Positions 53,081-61,396 of a DNA stretch of 64,000 nucleotides are shown piece by piece; within the stretch, counting starts at the first letter, position 1; every line of letters begins with the position of its first letter. The notes beneath the pieces are model-generated. The model saw nothing but the letters and a program-made list of their open reading frames with translations, was not told the origin of the DNA and searched no databases. The translations under genes were made by a program, and so were the position numbers. The stretch spans positions 6,634,001-6,698,000 of the forward strand of contig NZ_CP036262.1 of assembly GCF_007741495.1 (NCBI RefSeq). The letters are read 5' to 3'. This DNA is from Roseimaritima multifibrata (lineage in GTDB: Bacteria; Planctomycetota; Planctomycetia; Pirellulales; Pirellulaceae).

Positions 53081-54791
53081 TCTTCACTCTCTAAGCAGTA
53101 TTTAGAGCACAAATTAATATAAGTTACGGCGAGTCCCGAAAAACACGTGATTGCATAAAAAACAGATGCCAGATTCCGAGGCGGTGGCAACGCCGAAAAA
53201 CAAACTCAAAAGAAATTCGCCCACAAGAAATGCAATGAAACTCCGTACTCCGGTCACCTTCCGCATCCATCGCAATCTCGACTATCCAGCTAGCCAAAAA
53301 CGACATCAATACAACAAAAAGTCGCATGCATCTTTCCGCAAATCAATCACAAAAAACCGACAACCAGCGACAGCGCCAAGTTGCAATCACATCTCACTTC
53401 TGCGCCACCAACCTTGGAATGTCCTACCGCACATCGAGCACCATCGATTTATACAAACAATCCACGAAAAGAAAACAGTATCGTGCCCACGCAAACCCAC
53501 GCTTCTCATCTCGCCTGGCAACCAAACTTACCGCATGGTTACTTCATGGAAACCACGCGACAATATCACTCAGACGCCTGCTTTTCAGGAAAACCAGTGC
53601 TCTAACCGACGCGTCCCCCTTCCCGCCGAACTGGAACGGGAAGTGCGATGGTTAACCAAGTTCGGGACGAAGTCGCGAAGAACACCCATACCATTCGTCG
53701 CACCACCTTGCAAGAATGCAATTACGACCGTAATTAAAATCCACACCCAAACTCCGATGCATGCGATCGACTTCCCAGTGCTTGTAAAACGACGTAGAAA
53801 AACCGCAAACAATTGCCTGCCGCCCTTACACAGTAACGTACTGTCGCGATTTGCTTACCGCCATTAATGACTTTAGGAATGGCCCGACCGATCCACTGGA
53901 CGCCAAACGGTTTTTCACAAATCCAAGAAAGCTCACGTGAACAGGAAAGACGAAATAACTTCGCCCTCAAAGCTGGCAGCAATGCACTTATAGCTTCCAT
54001 TGAAACGCAAGCCTTGACCAACCAACATCTTGATATATCCACCCCAAAGGACACCAAGAAGTTTTTAATGCCTATTTCTCACACCAAAAAGGCAGCCCCT
54101 CAACTACTACAATACCTTGCAATAGATTTCACACAAATAAGCGATATGATCACACTACGAAGATCCATCATTTTGAGCTCCTGAGGAAACGCTGCATATT
54201 AACTTGACGCTCGAACCTACAGTGTACAGTGACCCGACCAAGCACGATGCCGTTGCCCAACCACAGTAAATACGCAATGCACCCAACTTCTCGGCATCAG
54301 TCCGTCAACATGAGCGAAGATCGAGCGACCAGCGCTACGCTCACTAAAGAGCCGACCGACGTAACCGCTCAGGCCTGCTGGAAGTTAGCAGGCCTGAGCA
54401 AGGACAGAATTCGGCCGACAGTGCCATGCGATAGCACGGCGTGAGGAACATGAATGACCTTCACCCACCAGCTCCTATCTTTACCCAACCACCGAATGCC
54501 GCTTGAATAACCACCACAGAAACCACTAAAGCCACAAACTTAAAAAAACGCGACCAAAGCGTGCGGGCTGGATACACATGCCTTTTAAAAACGCAAAGTG
54601 TTAGCACCTGCCTGCGAAACATCAACAAAGCCGCCCAGGGAAAAACATTCAACCTGCCTTAACAAACCTTTTCATTGACGCTCCTCCCTCACGCCGAACA
54701 CCCGCGAACACCTATACCCGAATTTTAAAGCCATGACCGTGGTGGCCTTTTCCATCACCACACCAGGAAACATAAGTATAAGTCTTCACCT
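53081..54791. other. 1.7-kb region without convincing genes
   Basis: The longest gene-free stretch in the locus. It is A/T-rich. Short minus-strand frames include hydrophobic pieces (VWVWILITVVIAFLQGG near 53735-53685; MRLFVVLMSFLASWIVEIA near 53327-53270) that could be scraps of a membrane protein, but stops and frame changes interrupt them and I cannot assign a family. A plus-strand frame of 238 codons (53151-53867) is Lys/Arg/Pro/Thr-rich throughout and not protein-like. No repeat family of the window is found here. Confidence 0.55.
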
Positions 54792-55811
54792 CTACTTAAA
54801 ATCGCCCCAATCTAAAGGCTCGTAGGCGACTAGATCTCGAGACGCAACCTTTCCAACTACTTTAAAGTACTCCGACGCTGAAATCCCACGTAACGGGCGT
54901 AGCGTAGTCAAAAGATCTTCCGAGACAACAGTCCCTGCAAGACAATCCCGCCGAAGATAAACAGCCCTACGAAACTCAGCGATGCGATCCGATGTTTCTA
55001 CCTCAAACACCGGCACCTTAACTGCCCTGCCCAACATCTCCTGACGCCGACGTAGATAAACAACAAAATCGTTGAGTTCTTCTTTAGTGTGGGCAAAATG
55101 ATGATCACGAAAATCACGGCTATTGTCATCGGTAAAATGAGTCTCGATAACTCTCGCTCCGCGTTCTACCGCAACCTTAACCGCTACATTACCCAGAGTG
55201 TGATCACTGTACCCAACCACAACCTGAGGCGGCAACGCTGCTGCCAACGCATCAATCGCTGCTAAATTGGCGTACTCGTCTCGTGGGTCACCATACATAG
55301 CCACACAATGCATTACACACAGACCTCCACTCTCCACAATCGCAGGATTGACGTCACGAACAAATGCGACCGCTGCGAGGACCTCCTCCATGTCAGCCAT
55401 CGCAGTCGCAATACAGATCGGCTTACCAGTTTCGGCCATAGGCTTGAGCAAGCGATAGTTCGTGAGATCACCTGAACCAATTTTGTGAACCGCAATCAGA
55501 GGATCCAAAAACCTGAACGCCCCCATGTCCCACACGGAAGCCATAAAGTCAACTTCAACCTCAACGCACATCTCAGCAAGCTCACGATACTGCTCGAGCG
55601 ACAACGTGAACTTGCCAAAATGCTGATGCCGCTCCGGATCCTGCAACTTATTCACAATTTTGTCAGGACTATACGCCTGGAACTTCACAGCGTCTGCACC
55701 AGCTTCTGCAGCATCCAGCAACAATTTTCTCGCAAAATCCATGTCTCCTTCGTGGTTACCACCAATCTCAGCTATAACATAAGGACGATCAATTTCAAGA
55801 AAAGAATTCAT
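54792..55811 (-). CDS. Nonulosonic acid (sialic acid-type) synthase, NeuB family
   Basis: A 339-residue enzyme with the NeuB layout: TIM-barrel (YVIAEIGGNHEGDMDFARKL at 11-30, DAVKFQAYSPDKIV near 39-52, HKIGSGDLTNYRLLK near 108-122, VGYSDHTLGN near 195-204, HFTDDNSRDFRDHHFA near 221-236) and a C-terminal SAF/antifreeze-like domain (FRRAVYLRRDC.., then PLRGISASEY). It condenses phosphoenolpyruvate with a 6-carbon sugar to give a 9-carbon 2-keto acid such as Neu5Ac, legionaminate, pseudaminate or Kdn. I cannot tell which. The TTG-free start at ATG 55811 is clear. No NeuC-type epimerase/hydrolase is in the window. Confidence 0.9.
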   Translation of the reverse strand: MNSFLEIDRPYVIAEIGGNHEGDMDFARKLLLDAAEAGADAVKFQAYSPDKIVNKLQDPERHQHFGKFTLSLEQYRELAEMCVEVEVDFMASVWDMGAFRFLDPLIAVHKIGSGDLTNYRLLKPMAETGKPICIATAMADMEEVLAAVAFVRDVNPAIVESGGLCVMHCVAMYGDPRDEYANLAAIDALAAALPPQVVVGYSDHTLGNVAVKVAVERGARVIETHFTDDNSRDFRDHHFAHTKEELNDFVVYLRRRQEMLGRAVKVPVFEVETSDRIAEFRRAVYLRRDCLAGTVVSEDLLTTLRPLRGISASEYFKVVGKVASRDLVAYEPLDWGDFK

Positions 55812-55849
55812 ATTGCAAAAATTTCGCTATCTGAAAGTGAAAAAAACAA

Positions 55850-56473
55850 TTAGCGATTTCTCAAAACGCGAGCAGGAACACCTGCAACGACATCAAAAGC
55901 ACTAACATTTTTAGTTACAACAGCATTACTACCAACAACCCCACCTTGCTCAATCCGAATTCCCGGCAGAACGGTCGAGTGGGCACCAATCCAGACATCC
56001 TCACCAATAAAAATTGGCGAATGGCTATAGCCCTGATCCTGTATATTTGCATTTCGCTCATGCCGATGCATACTTGTCTGCAGATACACGAAGCCGGACA
56101 CCAGCGAACCCGAACCAACCGTAATTGAATCACCACCGTTCAAGACAGAATAGAAACCAACTCGAACTCGCTTCCCCAACCGAACCATACTCGCATTCCC
56201 CGCGATAATGCGCACGCCGCGATCGAGCCGGACATCATCATCAATAATCACATGAGCATTTCCAAAAGCCCGAATCTCAACATCACGTCGAATCTCAACC
56301 CTATCTCCAATCTCAATTTTTCCACCGTCTCGAACCAATAACTTTACGCCCCTCTCGCATTTCAGCTTCTTACCAATGGAAAAGCATTTACCGCGTAAAA
56401 GAATTCGCAGCATCAATCCGCGCGAATGTGCAAGCCTGTCACACGTGGCTATAAACAGACGGTAGAAAATCAT
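55850..56473 (-). CDS. Left-handed beta-helix (hexapeptide) acyltransferase
   Basis: A 207-residue protein with hexapeptide repeats through most of its length (IEIGDRVEIRRDVEIRAFG, VIIDDDVRLDRGVRIIAG) and the C-terminal catalytic-type block IFIGEDVWIGAHSTVLPGIRIEQGGVVGSNAVVTKNV..VVAGVPARVLR, as in WcaF/NodL/maltose O-acetyltransferases. It would O- or N-acetylate a sugar. A hydrophobic/Arg-rich N-terminus (about 1-30) precedes the helix. It lies 9 bases downstream of the GT2-NeuA-like gene. Confidence 0.88.
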   Translation of the reverse strand: MIFYRLFIATCDRLAHSRGLMLRILLRGKCFSIGKKLKCERGVKLLVRDGGKIEIGDRVEIRRDVEIRAFGNAHVIIDDDVRLDRGVRIIAGNASMVRLGKRVRVGFYSVLNGGDSITVGSGSLVSGFVYLQTSMHRHERNANIQDQGYSHSPIFIGEDVWIGAHSTVLPGIRIEQGGVVGSNAVVTKNVSAFDVVAGVPARVLRNR

Positions 56474-56482
56474 TTCCTTGCC

Positions 56483-57874
56483 CTACAATTCCTTAAGGAG
56501 ATGCAACTGCATCGCAAGCTCGACTATCGGAAGATCTGCCATTGCCTTTATTTGATAATTAAATTCTCGCGGCATTACTATATGCCCTAGCCGCCCCTTA
56601 TACAGGTCTTCACAACTCACGAAATCCCTCCACATCGCATGAACAGCACCATTACCTACATAGAGAGACTCTCGCTCATAACGCAATTTAGAAATCATCC
56701 CTGGATTCAACGGCACCAAGCCATTTTCACCATGAACGAAATGCAGCTCTATGTCTTCACAAGTGCTAACGACATTTTCAACGTCATACAACAAAAGAGT
56801 ATCGACAGCCTTCTGAATATGCTCATGAGTCCTCAAAGGAGAATGCACACTCAAAGCGACAACAATATCCGGAAAGATTTGATGCGCCATCTCTAAGCGA
56901 GAAACAGCAGAAGAAACAATCTCTGAGAGTCTCGACCTTGGTCCAGACAAATCTGGGTCTCGCACTTCAGCAAGAACACCTTCCTTGCCACTACAATGAT
57001 CTACAACGTCGTCATCATCAGTGTACACGTAAATCTTTTCGAACAACCTTGACTCGACTGCTGCATCCAGCGTGTGATCAATCAAAGGCTTGCCGCCCAC
57101 GTTTTGCAAAACTATGCCCGGAAGATCTCTGTATGAATTTTTCGCGGGCACAACAGCAACAGACCTAGGCCGTACTGCTCCCTCTAGCCTTGCAGCCAAC
57201 ACTCTTTTAATCTTTTGTCGAGACTCAAGCATCTTCCGCTGATCACGCGACATCGACTCGCTGTGCTGCCGATAATAAAAAAGAGGCGTCGACACATTCG
57301 CGACACCAAAACGATGAAGCACTTTAATCCAAAGCTCGTGACCATCCTGTGAATCATGCTGCACATCATACCCCCCCACACTTTTCAATATACGGCGCCG
57401 CACCATCGTGCATGCACCATGAGCGGGCAAATCGAGCACTTTCGCTTCGACCCCCACTTTCTTTCTTTGCTCAACACCGAGGACCTCACCGTTTTCACCT
57501 ACGTATATCCAATTCGGATACACCAAACCAACACTTTCGTTTCCATCCAAAAAAGCAGCTAAAACTAACAATGCATTTTCATCAAAATAATCATCAGCAT
57601 CAAGCCGTATTACATACTCTCCACATGCGGACTGAAGAACCTCATTCGCACTAGATCTTAATCCGACTGGCACCGAGTGCCGAATGAAATGCAGATTTTC
57701 ATTTCCCGCAACATACTTCCTGGCAATTTGTTCAGTATTGTCAGTTGAGCCGTCGTCAACAATCCAAAGCTCCCACGAACATAACGTTTGCGCAATCACG
57801 CTTTCGATAGCCTGAGCGAGAAAACGACCGTAATTATGAGAGGTGATATATACCGTCACTTTTTTACGATTCAT
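56483..57874 (-). CDS. Fusion of a family 2 glycosyltransferase and a NeuA-like cytidylyltransferase
   Basis: A 463-residue two-domain protein. Residues 1-230 are a GT2 domain (VTVYITSHNYGRFLAQAIESV, WIVDDGSTDNTEQIARKY, IRLDADDYFDENALLVLAAF with the DxD, and QDGHELWIKVLHRFG). From about 236 a second domain begins with RSVAVVPAKNSYRDLPGIVLQNVGGKPLIDHTLDAAVESRLFEKIYVYTDD, the order of CMP-acylneuraminate synthetases (PAR.GSK..p.KN....gkPLI..ti..a..s..f....v.tdd), and continues with ALSVHSPLRTHEHIQKAVD in place of LQPTSPLR. Several active-site residues of NeuA (the GSKR loop, Gln before PTSPLR) are changed, so activity is not certain. It overlaps the upstream acyltransferase gene by 4 bases. Confidence 0.82.
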   Translation of the reverse strand: MNRKKVTVYITSHNYGRFLAQAIESVIAQTLCSWELWIVDDGSTDNTEQIARKYVAGNENLHFIRHSVPVGLRSSANEVLQSACGEYVIRLDADDYFDENALLVLAAFLDGNESVGLVYPNWIYVGENGEVLGVEQRKKVGVEAKVLDLPAHGACTMVRRRILKSVGGYDVQHDSQDGHELWIKVLHRFGVANVSTPLFYYRQHSESMSRDQRKMLESRQKIKRVLAARLEGAVRPRSVAVVPAKNSYRDLPGIVLQNVGGKPLIDHTLDAAVESRLFEKIYVYTDDDDVVDHCSGKEGVLAEVRDPDLSGPRSRLSEIVSSAVSRLEMAHQIFPDIVVALSVHSPLRTHEHIQKAVDTLLLYDVENVVSTCEDIELHFVHGENGLVPLNPGMISKLRYERESLYVGNGAVHAMWRDFVSCEDLYKGRLGHIVMPREFNYQIKAMADLPIVELAMQLHLLKEL

Positions 57875-58455
57875 GACCGCCCCTCCATTCGTTCACCAAC
57901 AACTTTTGCGGGACTACCCGAAACAATCGCATAATCCGGAACATCACTAGACACTACAGCACCAGCGGAAACTACGGCCCCCTCACCGATTGAGACTCCT
58001 TTTAACACGACGGCGCCAACACCAATCCAAACATCGTCCGCGACTGCGATAGGGGCAGCAGACATTGGCTGCTCGCGTATAATTTGACCACGCCTAATTC
58101 CGTGATTCGCGTCGACAAAATAGCAAAAAGGTGCGATCAAACAGTTTTTGCCGATACTAATCTGAGATGTAGCAAACAAATAAGTTTGATACCCCACAGT
58201 TGTCCAGTCACCTATCTCGATTTCTGCGTTTTCATGTGCAGGACAAATACGCACTCCTTCTTTCAATATGACATTGTTTCCCAACCGAACCCTTTCAGGA
58301 TGACGCCACACACTAACATCTTGCTCGACAAAGACTCCTGCACCAAAAGCCCCTAAACGACGCAGCAACCTCCACTGGTGATACCGCTGCAGAAAACTTC
58401 TGCTCTGATATTTCCTAACGCCGCTCTCTCGACGCACAACATTTTTACTGTCCAC
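57871..58455 (-). CDS. Left-handed beta-helix (hexapeptide) acyltransferase
   Basis: A 194-residue protein, basic N-terminus (about 1-30) followed by hexapeptide repeats (VRLGNNVILKEGVRIC, IEIGDWTTVGYQTYLF, ISIGKNCLIAPFCYFVDANHGI) and the end block IAVADDVWIGVGAVVLKGVSIGEGAVVSAGAVVSSDV..IVSGSPAKVVGER. The DANHGI segment has the catalytic-type His. It fits the sugar O-acetyltransferase group. It overlaps the GT2-NeuA-like gene by 4 bases (ATGA) and the SpsF-like gene by 11, so the three are translated from one message. Confidence 0.88.
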   Translation of the reverse strand: MDSKNVVRRESGVRKYQSRSFLQRYHQWRLLRRLGAFGAGVFVEQDVSVWRHPERVRLGNNVILKEGVRICPAHENAEIEIGDWTTVGYQTYLFATSQISIGKNCLIAPFCYFVDANHGIRRGQIIREQPMSAAPIAVADDVWIGVGAVVLKGVSIGEGAVVSAGAVVSSDVPDYAIVSGSPAKVVGERMEGRS

Positions 58456-59134
58456 AACTATGGCTAAGCTTCACGAGTTCCTCGACTGTATAACTCCAAT
58501 GAGGACGTGTCATCACAGAAAGCATTCGTGACACCTTCGCGAAGTCAATTCCATCATCGACGGCGAATCGAATCGCCGAATAGTCCACCGCAGATTTAAT
58601 ATTCTCTATTTGAAATTCGGCCGAATTACGATAAAGATACTGCGTAACATGCTCCCTATCACTCGGGATGCCAGGGCGACTAAGTACACACTCAATCGCT
58701 TTCCTAGAAACCAATTCAACTGACTGCCCCACTGGAAAACTACGCGGGAAAATATTCGAAACCAAATCTACCTGTGTCGATCGGTAACGCTCTGCAGCCA
58801 GTGAAAACAATTCAAGCGGCACAAACGGACTATCTCCGTTTACACGAAAAGCTGCATCAGCCCCCGATCGCTTAACCGCCATGAGAAAACGAGTCGCTAC
58901 GTCCTCCAATGGCCCCTGGACAACCGAAACGCTACTCTCCTTGGCAAAATCGACCAGCGGAAAATCTGAAGCTGTATCACTAGTCGCTAAGAAAACCTCT
59001 CCGATTGCCTCTGATTGACGAAGTGTATCCAACAGATACGCCAAAAGCGGCCTACCAGCCACTTGCCGCAATCCCTTTCCGGGCAACCTTACTGAAGTCA
59101 TTCTTGCAAGAACAACAGCGGGAAACTTTTTCAT
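58445..59134 (-). CDS. SpsF-type cytidylyltransferase
   Basis: A 229-residue nucleotidyltransferase that resembles SpsF / CMP-sugar synthetases of spore-coat and flagellin glycosylation loci: AVVLARMTSVRLPGKGLRQVAGRPLLAYLLD at 5-35 (nucleotide-binding loop), EVFLATSDTASDFPLVDFA, VVQGPLEDVATRFLMA and FRVNGDSPFVPLELF (metal and sugar site) and SDREHVTQYLYRN. It would activate a 2-keto acid sugar as its CMP derivative, which fits the NeuB-type gene nearby; B. subtilis pairs SpsE (NeuB-like) with SpsF in the same way. ATG 59134 lies 7 bases after the Wzt stop and starts at the first strand; an upstream start at 59197 would overlap Wzt. Confidence 0.85.
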   Translation of the reverse strand: MKKFPAVVLARMTSVRLPGKGLRQVAGRPLLAYLLDTLRQSEAIGEVFLATSDTASDFPLVDFAKESSVSVVQGPLEDVATRFLMAVKRSGADAAFRVNGDSPFVPLELFSLAAERYRSTQVDLVSNIFPRSFPVGQSVELVSRKAIECVLSRPGIPSDREHVTQYLYRNSAEFQIENIKSAVDYSAIRFAVDDGIDFAKVSRMLSVMTRPHWSYTVEELVKLSHSCGQ

Positions 59135-59141
59135 ATCACAC

Positions 59142-60380
59142 TCACACGGAAAGTGGCGACACCTTAAAACACTTGGCGAGCGGTAAGTACGGTGCACTAT
59201 TTAACGGGCGAGCCCCCGACAAAACCTCAAAGTTTCCGCCTGCGCTTATACTCACCGGCCTATCAATCGTTTTGCGACGACCAATCACCAAACTCCATGA
59301 GTACACTCCGTCGTGCAAATGCAATGGTTCTACAGAGAACAAGATCTCTTGAGTCCCTTCAAGCAACTCAAACTCTATTCCATTTCTTGTGCTACTCCAG
59401 CACATGACGGGCCTTTGCGAAACATCAAAAGCGGTAAAAAACATTTCTGCACCTGCAAAAACATCTTGTGTATTTAACAAAACTCGCACCTTCAACTCTC
59501 CACCATACTCGACAACACTAGACTCTAAAATTACCTCTGCAGAACTAACCGGGTACTGCAGTGATTTCGCATCCTTACTGCTCACTGAGCACCCCTGATG
59601 ATCTTGAGCGACTGCCCTGTTGTATGCCTCAACTCCGACAGACACTTCACCAAACAACTCAAATCGCCCCTTTTGCATTACCCCAACTGAGTTTGCACAT
59701 TGCGATATATTCTCCATCGAATGGGACACAAGAATCACTGCAGCGTTGGACATTAGACTGGAGATCTTTTTATAACAACGATTTCGGAACCCCACATCTC
59801 CCACCGCCAATACTTCATCAAGAATCAACACATCCGGGTGCATCAGTATAACTGCAGTGGAAAACCCCAATCTCACCTGCATTCCGGAACTATAATTTTT
59901 CACCGGCGTGTCAATAAAATCTCGCAAGCCGGCAAACTCAACGATCTCGTCCAAACGATTGCTAGTTTCACGCTTAGACATTCCCAATATTGAACCATTC
60001 ACATAGACATTCTCTCGGCCAGTTAAGACAGGATTAAATCCTGCACCGAGCGCAATAAGTGCGCCTACGCGTCCTCGCATTTGAATTACACCAACATCCG
60101 GCTTAATCAAGCCATTTAGCATTTTCAACAGTGTTGTCTTGCCAGCCCCATTCCCTCCTATCAGACCTAAACACTGTCCGCGTTTTACTTCGAAAGTAAT
60201 TCCTTGGTTTGCCCAGAACTCTCCCTCTCTTAAAGACACACTCGTCGAATCACTTATACTTGCACCACCAACTAAATCTTTCGCAGAGTCCTTTACTCCA
60301 TACCAAAGACTTTTTTTAAGATCCCGACAGAATTTTTTACTGACGTTTTCAGCACGAACCAAAATATCTTTATCACTCAT
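59142..60380 (-). CDS. Wzt-type polysaccharide ABC exporter ATPase
   Basis: A 412-residue ATPase: Walker A GLIGGNGAGKTTLLKML near 72-88, signature YSSGMQVRLGF near 164-174, Walker B VLILDEVLAVGD near 185-196 and VSHSMEN with the switch His near 218-224. The region before Walker A is long (an insert with SLWYGVKDSAKDL), as usual for Wzt/TagH. Residues from about 275 form a Wzt_C-like beta-sandwich (EVILESSVVEYGGELKVRVLL..), which in relatives recognises the finished glycan. It works with the permease encoded 3 bases upstream and pumps lipid-linked polysaccharide across the inner membrane. Confidence 0.93.
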   Translation of the reverse strand: MSDKDILVRAENVSKKFCRDLKKSLWYGVKDSAKDLVGGASISDSTSVSLREGEFWANQGITFEVKRGQCLGLIGGNGAGKTTLLKMLNGLIKPDVGVIQMRGRVGALIALGAGFNPVLTGRENVYVNGSILGMSKRETSNRLDEIVEFAGLRDFIDTPVKNYSSGMQVRLGFSTAVILMHPDVLILDEVLAVGDVGFRNRCYKKISSLMSNAAVILVSHSMENISQCANSVGVMQKGRFELFGEVSVGVEAYNRAVAQDHQGCSVSSKDAKSLQYPVSSAEVILESSVVEYGGELKVRVLLNTQDVFAGAEMFFTAFDVSQRPVMCWSSTRNGIEFELLEGTQEILFSVEPLHLHDGVYSWSLVIGRRKTIDRPVSISAGGNFEVLSGARPLNSAPYLPLAKCFKVSPLSV

Positions 60381-60383
60381 TGC

Positions 60384-61274
60384 TTACATCCCCATCCGAG
60401 CGACTAAGTGAGGCATCACAACCCTCAGGCTTAACAAACATACGAATATCACTAAGCAACAGCATGGCAATACTGCCAACATCGCCCGCAGGTGCTCCAT
60501 CCCTCCGGACACCAACTGCTCTCGTGCACTCATCAAAATTGGAGACACCGGATTCCAAGCAATAACCGCGGATGCCGCCCCCTCCGATGGAGGCGGATAC
60601 ACCACCGGTGCCATGTACATCAGAAACCCCAAGATGACCGGAACCGCTTGCTGGATGTCGCCATACAAACTACCAAGAGGTACCAATAGCAATCCGCAAG
60701 CGGTTCCCAGCACCATCAGCGATAGGATCGTGATCGGCAAGAAGACAATTTCCCACGGTGGCACAACCTGAAAAAAGAAAAAGACGGGAATTAGGGTTAC
60801 TGCGTAAATCAAAAACTCGAAGATCGCACGCGCCGTCCCGGCCGCGATAAATGCCTCCGGCGGGACCTTCAACTTCATAAACACCGGTTTCCCAGCGTTA
60901 AATGACACCAATGGACTTTGAACTAATTTGATAAAGGTTTGCCAAAACGTGCTGCCGATGATCACAAACAACGGATAAGGCATCCCGGTGTCGGTTATCT
61001 CAATGACTTTTTGACCGTTCAAGAACATCCACACCGCGGTGGTCATCACGGGTGGCAGAAACAGCCAGACGTAACCCAGCAAGCTCTGGCGAAATTGGGC
61101 TTTGAGATCGCGCTGAAACAGAATCCAGATCAGCTCACGACTACGCCACAAATCTCCAAACACCTCGCGTACCAACTTGCCGGGATTGGCGAGCGGCGAT
61201 TCGGGAGAGTAGACAACAACAGGCAGTTCACTTGCCTGCGACGTGTATTCAATTGAAGTTGGCTGTTCGGTCAT
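60384..61274 (-). CDS. Wzm-type polysaccharide ABC exporter permease
   Basis: A 296-residue ABC-2 permease. LVREVFGDLWRSRELIWILFQRDLKAQFRQSLLGYVWLFLPPVMTTAVWMF (about 34-84) is the amphipathic interface helix plus first membrane helix seen in Wzm/TagG, and six hydrophobic segments follow; PVVYPPPSEGAASAVIAWNPVSPILMSAREQL is the conserved loop near 220-251. With Wzt it forms the export channel for the glycan. The gene lies directly before wzt. Its base composition is more GC-rich than the genes to its left. Confidence 0.93.
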   Translation of the reverse strand: MTEQPTSIEYTSQASELPVVVYSPESPLANPGKLVREVFGDLWRSRELIWILFQRDLKAQFRQSLLGYVWLFLPPVMTTAVWMFLNGQKVIEITDTGMPYPLFVIIGSTFWQTFIKLVQSPLVSFNAGKPVFMKLKVPPEAFIAAGTARAIFEFLIYAVTLIPVFFFFQVVPPWEIVFLPITILSLMVLGTACGLLLVPLGSLYGDIQQAVPVILGFLMYMAPVVYPPPSEGAASAVIAWNPVSPILMSAREQLVSGGMEHLRAMLAVLPCCCLVIFVCLLSLRVVMPHLVARMGM

Positions 61275-61396
61275 TGAAATTAATAAAGGGTTGCGATTCG
61301 CATTCCCAGATTGGTAGCGATGCTAGACTTCTGTTTATCTGTTGATTTGGAACCGCTGCAGAAGATACCTCCGCATCGTCTCTCAAAAAGCGAAAA

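Noticed and set aside
53151-53867. A 238-codon plus-strand frame in the gene-free gap
   Set aside because: Composition is Lys/Arg/Pro/Thr/His-rich without any hydrophobic core, typical for the reverse of A/T-rich noncoding DNA.
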